Below, one piece after another: positions 1 to 7,355 of a stretch of DNA of 64,000 bases. The stretch spans positions 3,693,001 through 3,757,000 of the forward strand of contig NZ_CP076457.1 of NCBI RefSeq assembly GCF_018866325.1. The letters are read 5' to 3'. Every line of letters starts with the position of its first letter. Positions within the stretch are counted from its first letter, which is position 1. The stretch comes from Streptomyces sp. YPW6. Lineage in GTDB: Bacteria; Actinomycetota; Actinomycetes; Streptomycetales; Streptomycetaceae. The position numbers and the translations under genes were made by a program. The notes under the pieces were generated by a model. It was not told the DNA's origin and searched no databases. It saw only the letters and a list, made by a program, of their open reading frames with translations.

Positions 1-136
1 CGTTGGAGTCCCCGGTCCACGGCCTGTTCCGATGACATCCAGTGCTGCCTTCACTGTGGTGCAGCTCAACGGCTGTCCCCGCGCTACCGTGTTGATATGG
101 CTGTATGCCTGGGTTGGGCTGGGAAAGAGGGGGAGC

Positions 137-1078
137 ATGGCGCAGAGCGCAGGTAGCAAGAAGATCAACCCGCGTGCCTACATCGCACTGGCCGACGCAC
201 TAACAGTGATCTTCTGGAACAAACCGCCCTTTGAACGGTACCTGCGGGGGATGCTGCAAGACCACAGCGAGTTGTTGGCGCGGCTCGACTTCAGCAGTAC
301 CAAGCGGGAGACATCCGGCCACCTCGTCGACCTCCTCGGGGCCAATGAAGCCAGGTACCGCGATCTAACCATCAAGCTCATGCTCGACGTCGCAGAGATG
401 AAGCGATTCCCGAACCTAGAACAGCAGGTAGATCGGGATGAGATGGTGACGCGTGCCGAAGCGGCCGTGGTCGATCTGCGCGAGTGGACGGAGCACCACC
501 GTTCAGTCGTTCAGGAGCACAGGGAGCACGTCGCCACCATCGCAGACAGCGCCAGGCAGGCTGAGCAAGCCCGGCTGTTCAATGCCGATCACGAGGCCCT
601 TCAACTGTGCTTCCTCGAGATGCATGCTGCCGCAGACCCGCACAAACGTGGTACCGACCTTGAGCGCTTCATTAACGAACTGTTTGGTCTCTACGACCTC
701 GAGCCCCGGGCGTCCTACAGCCTTGATCATGAGCAAATCGACGGGGCCTTCACCTACGCCACCGACCACTACGTCATTGAAGCCAAGTGGTGGAAGGAGC
801 CCATCGGCCGCTCCATGCTGGACATCTTTAAGAACAACATCGAGCGTAAGGGCAAGAACACGCTGGGCCTGTACGTCAGTATGAGTGGCTTCACCTCCGA
901 TGCCTTGGCCGTCTACAGCTACAGCACGCCCTTCATCACGATGGACGGCAGCGACTTCATGGCGGTACTGGAGCAGCGCATCCGCTTGGACGACCTGATC
1001 GCCCGGAAGCGGCAGCACGCCAGCCAGACTGGTCACTGCTACTTGCCGGTGTCGGCCATCTTCTCTGGAACAGACTGA
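137..1078 (+). CDS. Mrr-like PD-(D/E)XK nuclease-domain protein, possible restriction or defence cargo
   Basis: A 313-residue protein. The C-terminal half shows the signature of Mrr-type restriction endonuclease folds: an acidic residue in an early helix (E176 within GTDLERFINELF), D202 in QIDGAF, and E215/K217 in VIEAKWW, giving an E...D...E-x-K active site. The N-terminal ~170 residues are helical and charged, with a likely coiled coil at about 100-155, and match no domain I can name with certainty. The ATG at 137 follows a purine-rich stretch (GGGAAAGAGGGGGAGC), which makes it better than the in-frame ATG at 32. Third codon positions are less GC-rich than in the downstream core genes, which fits acquired DNA. 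It is convergent with the leftward operon ending at 1214. Such nucleases usually cut modified or foreign DNA; that role here is inference from fold and location. Confidence 0.75.
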   Translation: MAQSAGSKKINPRAYIALADALTVIFWNKPPFERYLRGMLQDHSELLARLDFSSTKRETSGHLVDLLGANEARYRDLTIKLMLDVAEMKRFPNLEQQVDRDEMVTRAEAAVVDLREWTEHHRSVVQEHREHVATIADSARQAEQARLFNADHEALQLCFLEMHAAADPHKRGTDLERFINELFGLYDLEPRASYSLDHEQIDGAFTYATDHYVIEAKWWKEPIGRSMLDIFKNNIERKGKNTLGLYVSMSGFTSDALAVYSYSTPFITMDGSDFMAVLEQRIRLDDLIARKRQHASQTGHCYLPVSAIFSGTD

Positions 1079-1213
1079 GCCAGCAGCCCAGCGTGGTCGG
1101 AGCCGCGCTGGCACAGTGCAACGGGGAGGAGAACCCCAGATCTATGCTCGGGATCCCCTCCCCGTCGCTGAAGGAAGGTTGTCTTCGGCGGTCGCTGTTG
1201 TGCCGCCGCTCCT
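1079..1213. other. Short convergent intergenic spacer
   Basis: This 135-bp gap lies between the nuclease gene and the last gene of the leftward operon. I see no clear terminator stem or other feature in it. Confidence 0.4.
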
Positions 1214-1516
1214 TCAGATTCGGCGGGGCTCGCTCGCCGCCAGGCGATGGCCGCGGCTGGCCGCAACGCGGAGCACGTTCCTCAGGGCGCCTGTCAGGTC
1301 GTGGCCCAGGCGGCGCAGGTCGTTCGGGTCCGCGTCTTGGTCGTCGAGGACTTCCGAGGCCTCTTCCAGCAGGTCGGCCGCTGTGCCGAGTTGGATCGCT
1401 TCGACGTCTTCCGCCAGGCGGGACATGTAGCCGCCCGGGTCGTCAGTGCTCAGGTAACAGGGCTTGCCCTCCGGGCCTGGCCACGGGAGAAGCCGCAGTT
1501 CGTTCGGTGCCGTCAT
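1214..1516 (-). CDS. Small acidic protein of unknown function
   Basis: Encodes 100 residues, Leu/Asp/Glu-rich and predicted helical (for example LAEDVEAIQLGTAADLLEEA), with no cysteine cluster, signal peptide or membrane segment. Its ATG at 1516 overlaps the stop of the upstream GntR gene (1513), so the two are translationally coupled. It is the last gene of a six-gene leftward operon. I do not recognise a family. The tight coupling to a regulator suggests a helper or accessory protein of that regulator, which is inference. Confidence 0.7.
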   Translation of the reverse strand: MTAPNELRLLPWPGPEGKPCYLSTDDPGGYMSRLAEDVEAIQLGTAADLLEEASEVLDDQDADPNDLRRLGHDLTGALRNVLRVAASRGHRLAASEPRRI

Positions 1517-2256
1517 CTTTGGGTCTGCCTCTCGTCGAGCACGTGGTGGGTGGTGAAGACGGCGTCGACGCGATCTCCGGGGAAGGCGAGGAGTGCGGCT
1601 TCGATGACGCGGCCGGTCGGGTCAGTGGCGATGCGAGTGATTGCGAGGACGGCCGTGGTGGATCCGATCCGGAGGGCTGAGGCTTCGTCTGGGGTGGGAG
1701 ATCGGGCGCAGACCGTCTCTCGGATGGTGGCTGGCGACGGGCCGAGGACAGCGAATCGCGTGGCTGCCTCCTGGCACACGGAGTCGTCGTCGAGGACTCC
1801 GGCCGGGGCCAGGTCGCGCGGGATGTAGATGCGGGCCAGGCCGTGCGGCGAGCCTTGTTCGAGGCTGAGGCAGGTGTACTCCGCGAGGGGGCTGCCCGTT
1901 GGCACCTTCAGCAACGTCGTCAGGTGCACGGAGGCCGGAACCGTGGTGCTGCGAACCGTGATGCGCAACGTTGGCTCAGCGGCGGTCCAGGGGTCCAGCG
2001 TGCCCCAGCCTCCGACGTACATGATCTTGCGGCGGGGGTGACGGACGTAGTTCCCCTTGCCGTGGATCTTCTCGACGAGCCCTTCGCCCTGGAGCACTGC
2101 GAGAGCGCGTCGCAGGGTCACCGTGCTGACCCTGTACTGAGCGGCCAGGCCGGCTTCGGCCGGGAGGCGTTCGCCAGGCTTGATGCTGCCCGTCGTGATC
2201 TGGTGGCGTAGGTCGTCGGCGATGTCGTGATGGCGTCGGGGCACGAGGCCGGTCAC
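1513..2256 (-). CDS. GntR-family transcriptional regulator with UTRA domain
   Basis: A 247-residue protein with an N-terminal winged helix (about residues 8-75; HHDIADDLRHQITTGSIKPG, LPAEAGLAAQYRVSTVTLRR, GLVEKIHGKGNYV) followed by a UTRA effector-binding domain of the HutC subfamily (about 90-240). It would be a cytoplasmic ligand-responsive DNA-binding protein. The gene overlaps both neighbours by 4 bp and is the fifth gene of the leftward operon. Two GntR proteins occur within 2 kb (this one and the one at 3361). In actinomycete integrative elements GntR proteins such as KorSA control replication and transfer genes. The ligand is unknown. Confidence 0.88.
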   Translation of the reverse strand: MTGLVPRRHHDIADDLRHQITTGSIKPGERLPAEAGLAAQYRVSTVTLRRALAVLQGEGLVEKIHGKGNYVRHPRRKIMYVGGWGTLDPWTAAEPTLRITVRSTTVPASVHLTTLLKVPTGSPLAEYTCLSLEQGSPHGLARIYIPRDLAPAGVLDDDSVCQEAATRFAVLGPSPATIRETVCARSPTPDEASALRIGSTTAVLAITRIATDPTGRVIEAALLAFPGDRVDAVFTTHHVLDERQTQR

Positions 2257-2477
2257 CGCCGTCTCAGCAGTCGTAGGGCGGTGAGCCGGGTACGGGCGTG
2301 TATGGCCAGCAGTTCGCCTGACTCGAAGACCAGTTGCTTGGCCCCTTGGGGGAGCTGGAAGAGGTCGCTCACTCGGCAGGCCTGACCACCGAGTTGGATG
2401 ATGTCGCCGCGCTGCACGGAGGCCGCAGTGACCTCGACGGTGGAGACCAGCGCGCCGCCGGGGGCTGGGGTCCTCAT
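2253..2477 (-). CDS. Small protein of unknown function, possible KOW/SH3-like beta barrel
   Basis: Encodes 74 residues beginning MRTPAPGGALVSTVEV. The middle (VQRGDIIQLGGQACRVSDLF) resembles a short beta-barrel and is followed by a basic C-terminus rich in Arg and Leu. The ATG at 2477 sits in an ATGA overlap with the stop of the upstream gene, and its own stop overlaps the GntR start at 2256. That coupling fixes this short reading over the longer open frame. The family is typical of small conserved proteins in Streptomyces integrative elements, but I cannot assign a function. Confidence 0.65.
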   Translation of the reverse strand: MRTPAPGGALVSTVEVTAASVQRGDIIQLGGQACRVSDLFQLPQGAKQLVFESGELLAIHARTRLTALRLLRRR

Positions 2478-2677
2478 GCCGTCGCCTCCACGGGCACGAA
2501 CGGGTCGGGGGCCGGGTGGCACGGGCAGACGCACACCTCGTAGATCACAGGCACGTCGTCCGTCGTCGCAGGCGGAGACGGCTCGATGCAGGAGTGGTGC
2601 GTGCCAATCCAGCAGGCGATCGAGCGGTAGGGGGCGGAAGCTGTGCCCATTGGGTGCGGTTGTCGGCGAGGAGTCAT
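2474..2677 (-). CDS. Small Cys/His-containing protein of unknown function
   Basis: Encodes 67 residues. The C-terminal half contains WIGTHHSCIEPS and then YEVCVCPCHPAPDPF, so there are several Cys and His residues that could bind one metal ion. No signal peptide or membrane segment is present. Its ATG (2677) shares one base with the stop of the upstream gene, and its stop overlaps the next start, which supports translation. I see no recognised family, and metal binding is only suggested by the residue pattern. Confidence 0.6.
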   Translation of the reverse strand: MTPRRQPHPMGTASAPYRSIACWIGTHHSCIEPSPPATTDDVPVIYEVCVCPCHPAPDPFVPVEATA

Positions 2678-2991
2678 CAGTGGGCCCCCGCGAGGGCCGA
2701 CCAGGCATCGGCCGGCAGGTGCGGGGCGACGAGTACCGTGCGCGTCCGTGCACGCTGCTCTTCCCACGCCAGCAGGTACGGGCGGACAAGCGCGACGTCC
2801 TCTCCCCTCAGCGGGGAACGGTGGACTGTGCCGGCCGGAGTCCGTCCCAGGGCGACGGTTGAAGCGTCAGCGGGCAAGGGGCAGATGGGAGAGGTCAGCG
2901 GCCGGAAGGGCGCTAAGGGACGGCGATGCCGGCCGTTGGGGAAGCACCGCGCTCTGGTGCGCGAGATGGCCTGGCGGATACGGTTGAGCAT
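2677..2991 (-). CDS. Hypothetical protein of the element operon
   Basis: A 104-residue basic protein. The N-terminus is Arg/Pro-rich; the C-terminal part (LRGEDVALVRPYLLAWEEQR) forms a helix of a type common in small proteins of Streptomyces plasmids and integrative elements. The ATG at 2991 is preceded by AGGAG about 9 bases upstream. It is the second gene of the leftward operon, 12 bp after the stop of the first. Function unknown. Confidence 0.65.
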   Translation of the reverse strand: MLNRIRQAISRTRARCFPNGRHRRPLAPFRPLTSPICPLPADASTVALGRTPAGTVHRSPLRGEDVALVRPYLLAWEEQRARTRTVLVAPHLPADAWSALAGAH

Positions 2992-3003
2992 GCTGTTCAG
3001 CTC

Positions 3004-3282
3004 CTATCGCTGATAGCCCGGTCCCCCGACGTCGCCTGTCGTGGGAACCGTTTTACGTACGACCGCCCATAAGGTGCGGCCGTTCAAGCTGGTGGCCACG
3101 AGCCCGAATCGATCGGCATCGGCCACCGCGTCCAGGACCTCCCGCCATGAGTCGGCGGAGAGCGTGTCCGGTACTTCTGCCTCGACCGTCGTGAACTGGG
3201 TGTGTTCCTCCACGCGCGGGCGGAGGCCGGCGGCAGACAAGCGGGCGGCGATGGCCGCTGCGGTGACTTCCGAAGCGGACAC
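3004..3282 (-). CDS. Hypothetical protein, first gene of the operator-controlled leftward operon
   Basis: Encodes 92 residues from the GTG at 3282, chosen because GGAGGG lies 6 bases upstream; an in-frame GTG at 3309 has no such site. The sequence is alpha/beta in character (VTAAAIAARLSAAGL, then TVEAEVPDTLSADSWREVLDAV) and ends in a strand-rich segment (GLVATSLNGRTLWAVV). No membrane segment is present. It lies immediately downstream of the two palindromic sites at 3321-3351 and so is probably repressed by the divergent GntR protein. Function unknown. Confidence 0.68.
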   Translation of the reverse strand: MSASEVTAAAIAARLSAAGLRPRVEEHTQFTTVEAEVPDTLSADSWREVLDAVADADRFGLVATSLNGRTLWAVVRKTVPTTGDVGGPGYQR

Positions 3283-3320
3283 AGCGCACCCTCCGTTGCC
3301 CGAAATCACTTTCAGTGAAG

Positions 3321-3351
3321 CTAGTTAACTAGATTAGAGCTAGTGGACTAG
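3321..3351. promoter_or_regulatory. Two palindromic operators for a GntR (KorSA-like) repressor
   Basis: The intergenic region between the divergent units at 3282 (-) and 3361 (+) contains the perfect palindrome CTAGTTAACTAG (3321-3332) and the near copy CTAGTGGACTAG (3340-3351). Their centres are 19 bp apart, and the second ends 9 bp before the start codon of the GntR gene. GntR repressors of this element class bind short palindromes of this kind in their own promoters; the assignment to the protein at 3361 is inference from position. Confidence 0.75.
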
Positions 3352-3360
3352 ATTTTCCAT

Positions 3361-4116
3361 ATGTCTGAGCAACCGCCGTACCTCCGCATCGCCGACGAAC
3401 TCCGGCAGCGCATCGCGGAGCACGTCTGGGAACCGGGTGACCGCCTCCCGTCCCGCGCCCAGATCGGCCAGGAGTGCGGCGTGGGTGAGAACGTGGTGCG
3501 CAGGGCACAGGAGTTGCTGATCTCCCAAGGCGTGCTGGAAGGCCGGGCCGGATCGGGGACTTACGTCGCCGAGCCCCGGGAGCGCGTGAGAGTCGTCCGG
3601 TCGTCGGCACGTGAGCAGCCCAGCGGGTCCCCGTTCCAACAGGACATGAAGGCCCTTCGGCTACAGAGCGACTGGGAGAGCCGGACCGACGCGAAGGTGC
3701 CGGCCCCGGCGGAGATCGCGACGCGGCTCGGGATCGGCGAAGGCGAGCCGTGCGTCCGGACGACGTACGAATTCCTTGCGGACGGGAAGCCAGTCCAGTT
3801 GTCGACGAGTTGGGAGCCGTACGCCGTCACTGGCGGCACCCTCGTCGTTCTCCCCGAGGGAGGGCCCCACGCAGGAGCCGGGGTCGTGAACCGCATGGCC
3901 GAGATCGGAGTCACCATCAGCCACGCGGTGGAGCAGCCCGAACCCAGGCACGCGACCGCCGAGGAAGCATCGCTACTCGGCATCCAGAAAGCCGCACTCG
4001 TGACGCACATCCGGCGGACGTACTACAGCGACCAGGGCCGCCCCGTGGAGACAGCGGACATCGTGGTGCCCGCAGCGCACTGCGAGATCGTCTACGAGAT
4101 CCCGATCAACCGCTGA
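3361..4116 (+). CDS. GntR-family transcriptional repressor (KorSA-like)
   Basis: Encodes 251 residues: a winged helix at about 5-72 (YLRIADELRQRIAEHVWEPG, LPSRAQIGQECGVGENVVRR, VLEGRAGSGTYV) and a UTRA domain at about 95-245. This is the architecture of KorSA, the regulator of the Streptomyces element pSAM2. The gene sits about 160 bp from the tRNA-Ser gene and diverges from the small-gene operon, with two palindromes between them. It probably represses both its own gene and the operon. I cannot tell whether its target includes transfer genes outside the window. Confidence 0.85.
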   Translation: MSEQPPYLRIADELRQRIAEHVWEPGDRLPSRAQIGQECGVGENVVRRAQELLISQGVLEGRAGSGTYVAEPRERVRVVRSSAREQPSGSPFQQDMKALRLQSDWESRTDAKVPAPAEIATRLGIGEGEPCVRTTYEFLADGKPVQLSTSWEPYAVTGGTLVVLPEGGPHAGAGVVNRMAEIGVTISHAVEQPEPRHATAEEASLLGIQKAALVTHIRRTYYSDQGRPVETADIVVPAAHCEIVYEIPINR

Positions 4117-4143
4117 CGATCCGACCCCGGCAGCTCCAAAGTC

Positions 4144-4183
4144 GTGCCCCAGCCGTGCCCCCCGCGTGCCCCTTCCGTGCCCG
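4144..4183. repeat. Four 11-bp-phased GTGCCC(C/G) direct repeats, possible integrase arm sites
   Basis: The heptamer GTGCCCC starts at 4144, 4155 and 4166, and GTGCCCG at 4177, so the period is exactly 11 bp, close to one helical turn. The array lies between the GntR gene and the tRNA 3' end, where the attachment region of a tRNA-targeted element is expected. Phased short repeats beside att sites are typical of tyrosine-recombinase arm-type or excisionase sites; this role is inferred. Confidence 0.6.
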
Positions 4184-4236
4184 ACAGAGCGGGAAACCAA
4201 GGGGAACAGCGGTACCTGGCAGGGAACGGGCATGGC

Positions 4237-4272
4237 AAAGGCCCCCGACCATACGTACTGGTCAGGGGCCTC
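4237..4272 (-). terminator. Rho-independent terminator of tRNA-Ser
   Basis: Read on the minus strand after the tRNA, an AGGCCCC...TGACCA arm pairs with TGGTCGGGGGCCT across a loop containing TACGTA, followed by TTT. It starts 8 bp beyond the tRNA 3' end. Confidence 0.7.
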
Positions 4273-4279
4273 TCGCCTG

Positions 4280-4366
4280 CGGTGGGTGTGGGATTTGAAC
4301 CCACGGTGACATCGCTGCCACGACGGTTTTCAAGACCGTTCCCTTAGGCCGCTCGGGCAACCCACC
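4280..4366 (-). tRNA. tRNA-Ser (anticodon UGA)
   Basis: An 87-nt class II tRNA with 7-bp acceptor stem GGTGGGT/ACCCACC, discriminator G, anticodon arm ACGGT-CTTGAAA-ACCGT with anticodon TGA, a long variable arm and the T-arm GTGGGTTCAAATCCCAC. CCA is not encoded. The 3' end points left towards the GntR gene and the 11-bp repeats, which makes it the likely integration target of the element. Confidence 0.95.
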
Positions 4367-4452
4367 CCGCGTCGGCCGCCCGGTCGCTGTGCAAGCCGAT
4401 GGGCCGTCAGGCCCGTGAGGGGCCGGGGCGACGCGTGGGACAGCCTAGCCGG

Positions 4453-6135
4453 TCAGCTGTCGCCCTCGCGCTGGCCCAGGGTGACTTCCGCCGTGGCCTC
4501 CTTGCCGTCGCGCTCGTACGTCAGGGTCACCTTCTCGCCCGGCTTGCGGGTCCAGATCTCGCCGATCAGGGTCGGGCCGCTGTCGATCACGGTGTCGTTG
4601 AACTTCGTGATCACGTCGCCCGCCTTCAGGCCCGCCTTGGCCGCCGGGCCGTTCGGGGTGACGGCGGGGGTGCCGCCCGCGCCCTCGGCGGAGATCGCCG
4701 CTCCGCCCGTGTTCTCCTCCATCGTCACCGTCGCGCCGATCACCGGGTACACCGGCTTGCCGGTCTTGATCAGCTGCTCGGCGACGTTCTTGGCCTGGTT
4801 GATCGGGATCGCGAAGCCCAGGCCGATGGAGCCGGCCTGGGACTGGCCGAGGCCGCCGCCGGTCGACTGGATCGCCGAGTTGATGCCGATCACGGCGCCC
4901 GACGCGTCCAGCAGCGGGCCGCCGGAGTTGCCCGGGTTGATCGACGCGTCGGTCTGGAGGGCGCTCATGTAGGAGTTCTTGTTGCTCTGCCCGTCCCCGG
5001 ACGCCACCGGGCGGTTCTTCGCGCTGATGATGCCCGTGGTGACGGTGTTCGAGAGGCCGAAGGGCGCGCCGATCGCGATCGTCGAGTCGCCCACCGCGAC
5101 GCTCTCCGAGTTGCCCAGGGGGAGGGGCGTCAAGCCCTGCGGCGGGTTCTTCAGCTTCAGGACCGCCACGTCGTAGCCCTGCGCCCGGCCGACCACCTCG
5201 GCGGCGTACTTCTTGCCGTCGGAGAAGGTCGCCGACAGTTCGCCGGACTCCGCGGCGGAAGCCACCACGTGGTTGTTGGTGAGGATGTGGCCTTCCTTGT
5301 CGTACACGAAGCCGGTGCCCGTGCCGCCCCCGCCGTCGCCGCCCTGGGCGTCGATCGTGACCACACTGGGGAGCGCCTTCGCCGCGACCCCCGCCACCGT
5401 CCCCGCCGGGCGCTTCAGGTCCTTCGGGCCGTCCGATGCCGAGACCGTGGTCGAGTTGCCGGACGAGCCGCTGTCGTTGCGGTCGGCCGCCCAGAAACCG
5501 AGGGCTCCGCCGATGCCGCCCGCGACGAGGGCCGCCACGGCCACGGCCGCCACCAGACCGCCGGCCCGGTTCCTGCCGGTCTTGCCACCCGCGGGGCCCG
5601 GGCCGGGCGGGACCGAAGCGCCCCAGACCGGGCCGTGGCCGCTGCCGTCGCCGACCCCGCCGGATGCGTGACCGTGCGGGTGACCGGCGTCCCCGCCGAC
5701 GTACGGCGGGACGGCGGGCGGGGGCGGCGGCCAGGAAGCGGCGCCCTGCGGAAGTTCGGGCTCCGCTCCGTAGCCGGGGCCCGCGCCCTGGCTGCCGGGG
5801 GCCGATCCGTACGGGGAGGGCTGCGGCGGCTGGTTCGGGGCGGGGTGGGCGGCACCCTGGCCGTACGCGGGAGCGCCCGCCGACCCGGGGTGCGCCGGAG
5901 CGCCCTGGTGCGTGGGGGTGTGGCGCGGCGCCTCCGCGTGCGCCGGAGCGGCGGGAGCCGTCCCCGCGTCGGATGCGCCGGTGCTTCCGGAGTCCGCAGC
6001 GCCGGGCGCACCCGAAACGCCCTCCGCCGGGTCGGCGGCCGGTTCGGGAGTGTCGGCCGGCACGGGAGGTGCGGACGGAACGGACGGCACGGCCGGTACC
6101 GCGCGGTCCTCGTTGCCCTCGTTCTCGGTGCTCAC
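4453..6135 (-). CDS. HtrA/DegP-like trypsin-family serine protease with PDZ domain
   Basis: A 560-residue protein. The N-terminal ~190 residues are Pro/Ala/Gly-rich and probably cytoplasmic; one transmembrane helix follows at about 193-217 (LVAAVAVAALVAGGIGGAL). The extracytoplasmic trypsin-like domain has its catalytic His in LTNNHVV (~288), Asp in YDVAVLKL (~321) and Ser in GNSGGPL (~402). A PDZ domain occupies about 470-555. The GTG start has GAGGAG about 8 bases upstream. Proteins of this kind handle misfolded or damaged envelope proteins. It is monocistronic and divergent from the glycerophosphodiesterase gene. Confidence 0.93.
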   Translation of the reverse strand: MSTENEGNEDRAVPAVPSVPSAPPVPADTPEPAADPAEGVSGAPGAADSGSTGASDAGTAPAAPAHAEAPRHTPTHQGAPAHPGSAGAPAYGQGAAHPAPNQPPQPSPYGSAPGSQGAGPGYGAEPELPQGAASWPPPPPAVPPYVGGDAGHPHGHASGGVGDGSGHGPVWGASVPPGPGPAGGKTGRNRAGGLVAAVAVAALVAGGIGGALGFWAADRNDSGSSGNSTTVSASDGPKDLKRPAGTVAGVAAKALPSVVTIDAQGGDGGGGTGTGFVYDKEGHILTNNHVVASAAESGELSATFSDGKKYAAEVVGRAQGYDVAVLKLKNPPQGLTPLPLGNSESVAVGDSTIAIGAPFGLSNTVTTGIISAKNRPVASGDGQSNKNSYMSALQTDASINPGNSGGPLLDASGAVIGINSAIQSTGGGLGQSQAGSIGLGFAIPINQAKNVAEQLIKTGKPVYPVIGATVTMEENTGGAAISAEGAGGTPAVTPNGPAAKAGLKAGDVITKFNDTVIDSGPTLIGEIWTRKPGEKVTLTYERDGKEATAEVTLGQREGDS

Positions 6136-6336
6136 AGCTCTTTACTCCTCGGTTCCACTCGGCATCCAGTCGGCATTCGGCAAGAAATCCGCTGTGCACG
6201 TGTCTGCGGTCAGCCTTTCCCACAACACGTCGGGCCACTGTAAACAGGACCTGTGCATCCGCACACCAATCTTTACATCCGACAAAACAGACCTCCAGGG
6301 TGACATGTGCTCAGCCACCCCCGCGGCGGTGACACC

Positions 6337-7173
6337 ATGGCCCGGGTGACCCACGCACGGCAGCGCAGCGCCCACACCTCCATCCAGGTCATCGCCCACC
6401 GCGGGGCCTCCGAAGACGCCCCCGAGCACACCCTCGCCGCGTATCGCAAGGCGATCGAGGACGGTGCCGACGCCTTGGAGTGCGATGTCCGGCTCACCGC
6501 CGACGGTCATCTCGTCTGCGTCCACGACCGGCGGGTGAACCGCACCTCCAACGGGCGCGGCGCCGTGTCGGCCCTGGAGCTCGCCGACCTCGCCGCCCTC
6601 GACTTCGGCTCCTGGAAGGACCGCGAGGAGTCGCCCGACTGGGATCCGGTGCCGGGCGAGCTCACCTCCGTACTCACCCTGGAACGCCTCCTGGAGCTCT
6701 TCACCGAGGTACGGGCCACCGGGCGGGACCTGCGGCTGGCCATCGAGACGAAGCACCCCACCCGCTGGGCCGGACAGGTCGAGGAGCGGCTCCTGCGGCT
6801 GCTGAACCGCTTCGGGCTGGCCGAACCGCCCGCCGAGGGGCCCTCACCCGTCCGCGTCATGAGCTTCTCCGCCCGCTCCCTCCACCGCGTCCAGGCGGCC
6901 GCCCCCACCCTTCCCACGGTCTACCTGATGCAGTTCCTCTCCCCTCGCATGCGCGACGGGCGGCTGCCCGCCGGGGCCCGGATCGCGGGGCCCGGGATGC
7001 GGATCGTGCGCAGCCACCCCGGATACATCGAGCGGCTGCACCGCGCGGGGCACCGGGTGCACGTGTGGACCGTGAACGAGCCGGCCGACGTCGAACTGTG
7101 CGCCGAACTCGGCGTCGAGGCCATCATCACCAACCGGCCCAAGCAGGTTCTCTCCCAACTCGGTCGCATGTAG
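6337..7173 (+). CDS. Glycerophosphodiester phosphodiesterase
   Basis: A GDPD-family TIM barrel of 278 residues. It shows the catalytic motifs IAHRGASEDAPEHTLAAY near the N-terminus, ECDVRLTADG with VHD, and AIETKHP in the middle. It hydrolyses glycerophosphodiesters to glycerol 3-phosphate and an alcohol. No signal peptide is present, so it is probably cytoplasmic. The ATG at 6337 is preferred; an in-frame GTG at 6307 would add ten residues and is not excluded. Confidence 0.92.
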   Translation: MARVTHARQRSAHTSIQVIAHRGASEDAPEHTLAAYRKAIEDGADALECDVRLTADGHLVCVHDRRVNRTSNGRGAVSALELADLAALDFGSWKDREESPDWDPVPGELTSVLTLERLLELFTEVRATGRDLRLAIETKHPTRWAGQVEERLLRLLNRFGLAEPPAEGPSPVRVMSFSARSLHRVQAAAPTLPTVYLMQFLSPRMRDGRLPAGARIAGPGMRIVRSHPGYIERLHRAGHRVHVWTVNEPADVELCAELGVEAIITNRPKQVLSQLGRM

Positions 7174-7355
7174 TCAGAAATGAGTACGGAAGGGGGCACG
7201 CAACGCCCCCGACCTCGACCGTTACGGGGTGTGCTCCGGCGCATTCGCTGCGCGTTCGATCGTTACGAGTGCGTCACCTGCGGCGCATCGGCCGGTTTCC
7301 GGTCCAGCTCAGTGGGGCATCCAACCCGTGGCGTGGGGCAAAGGAGGTCTCGGGG

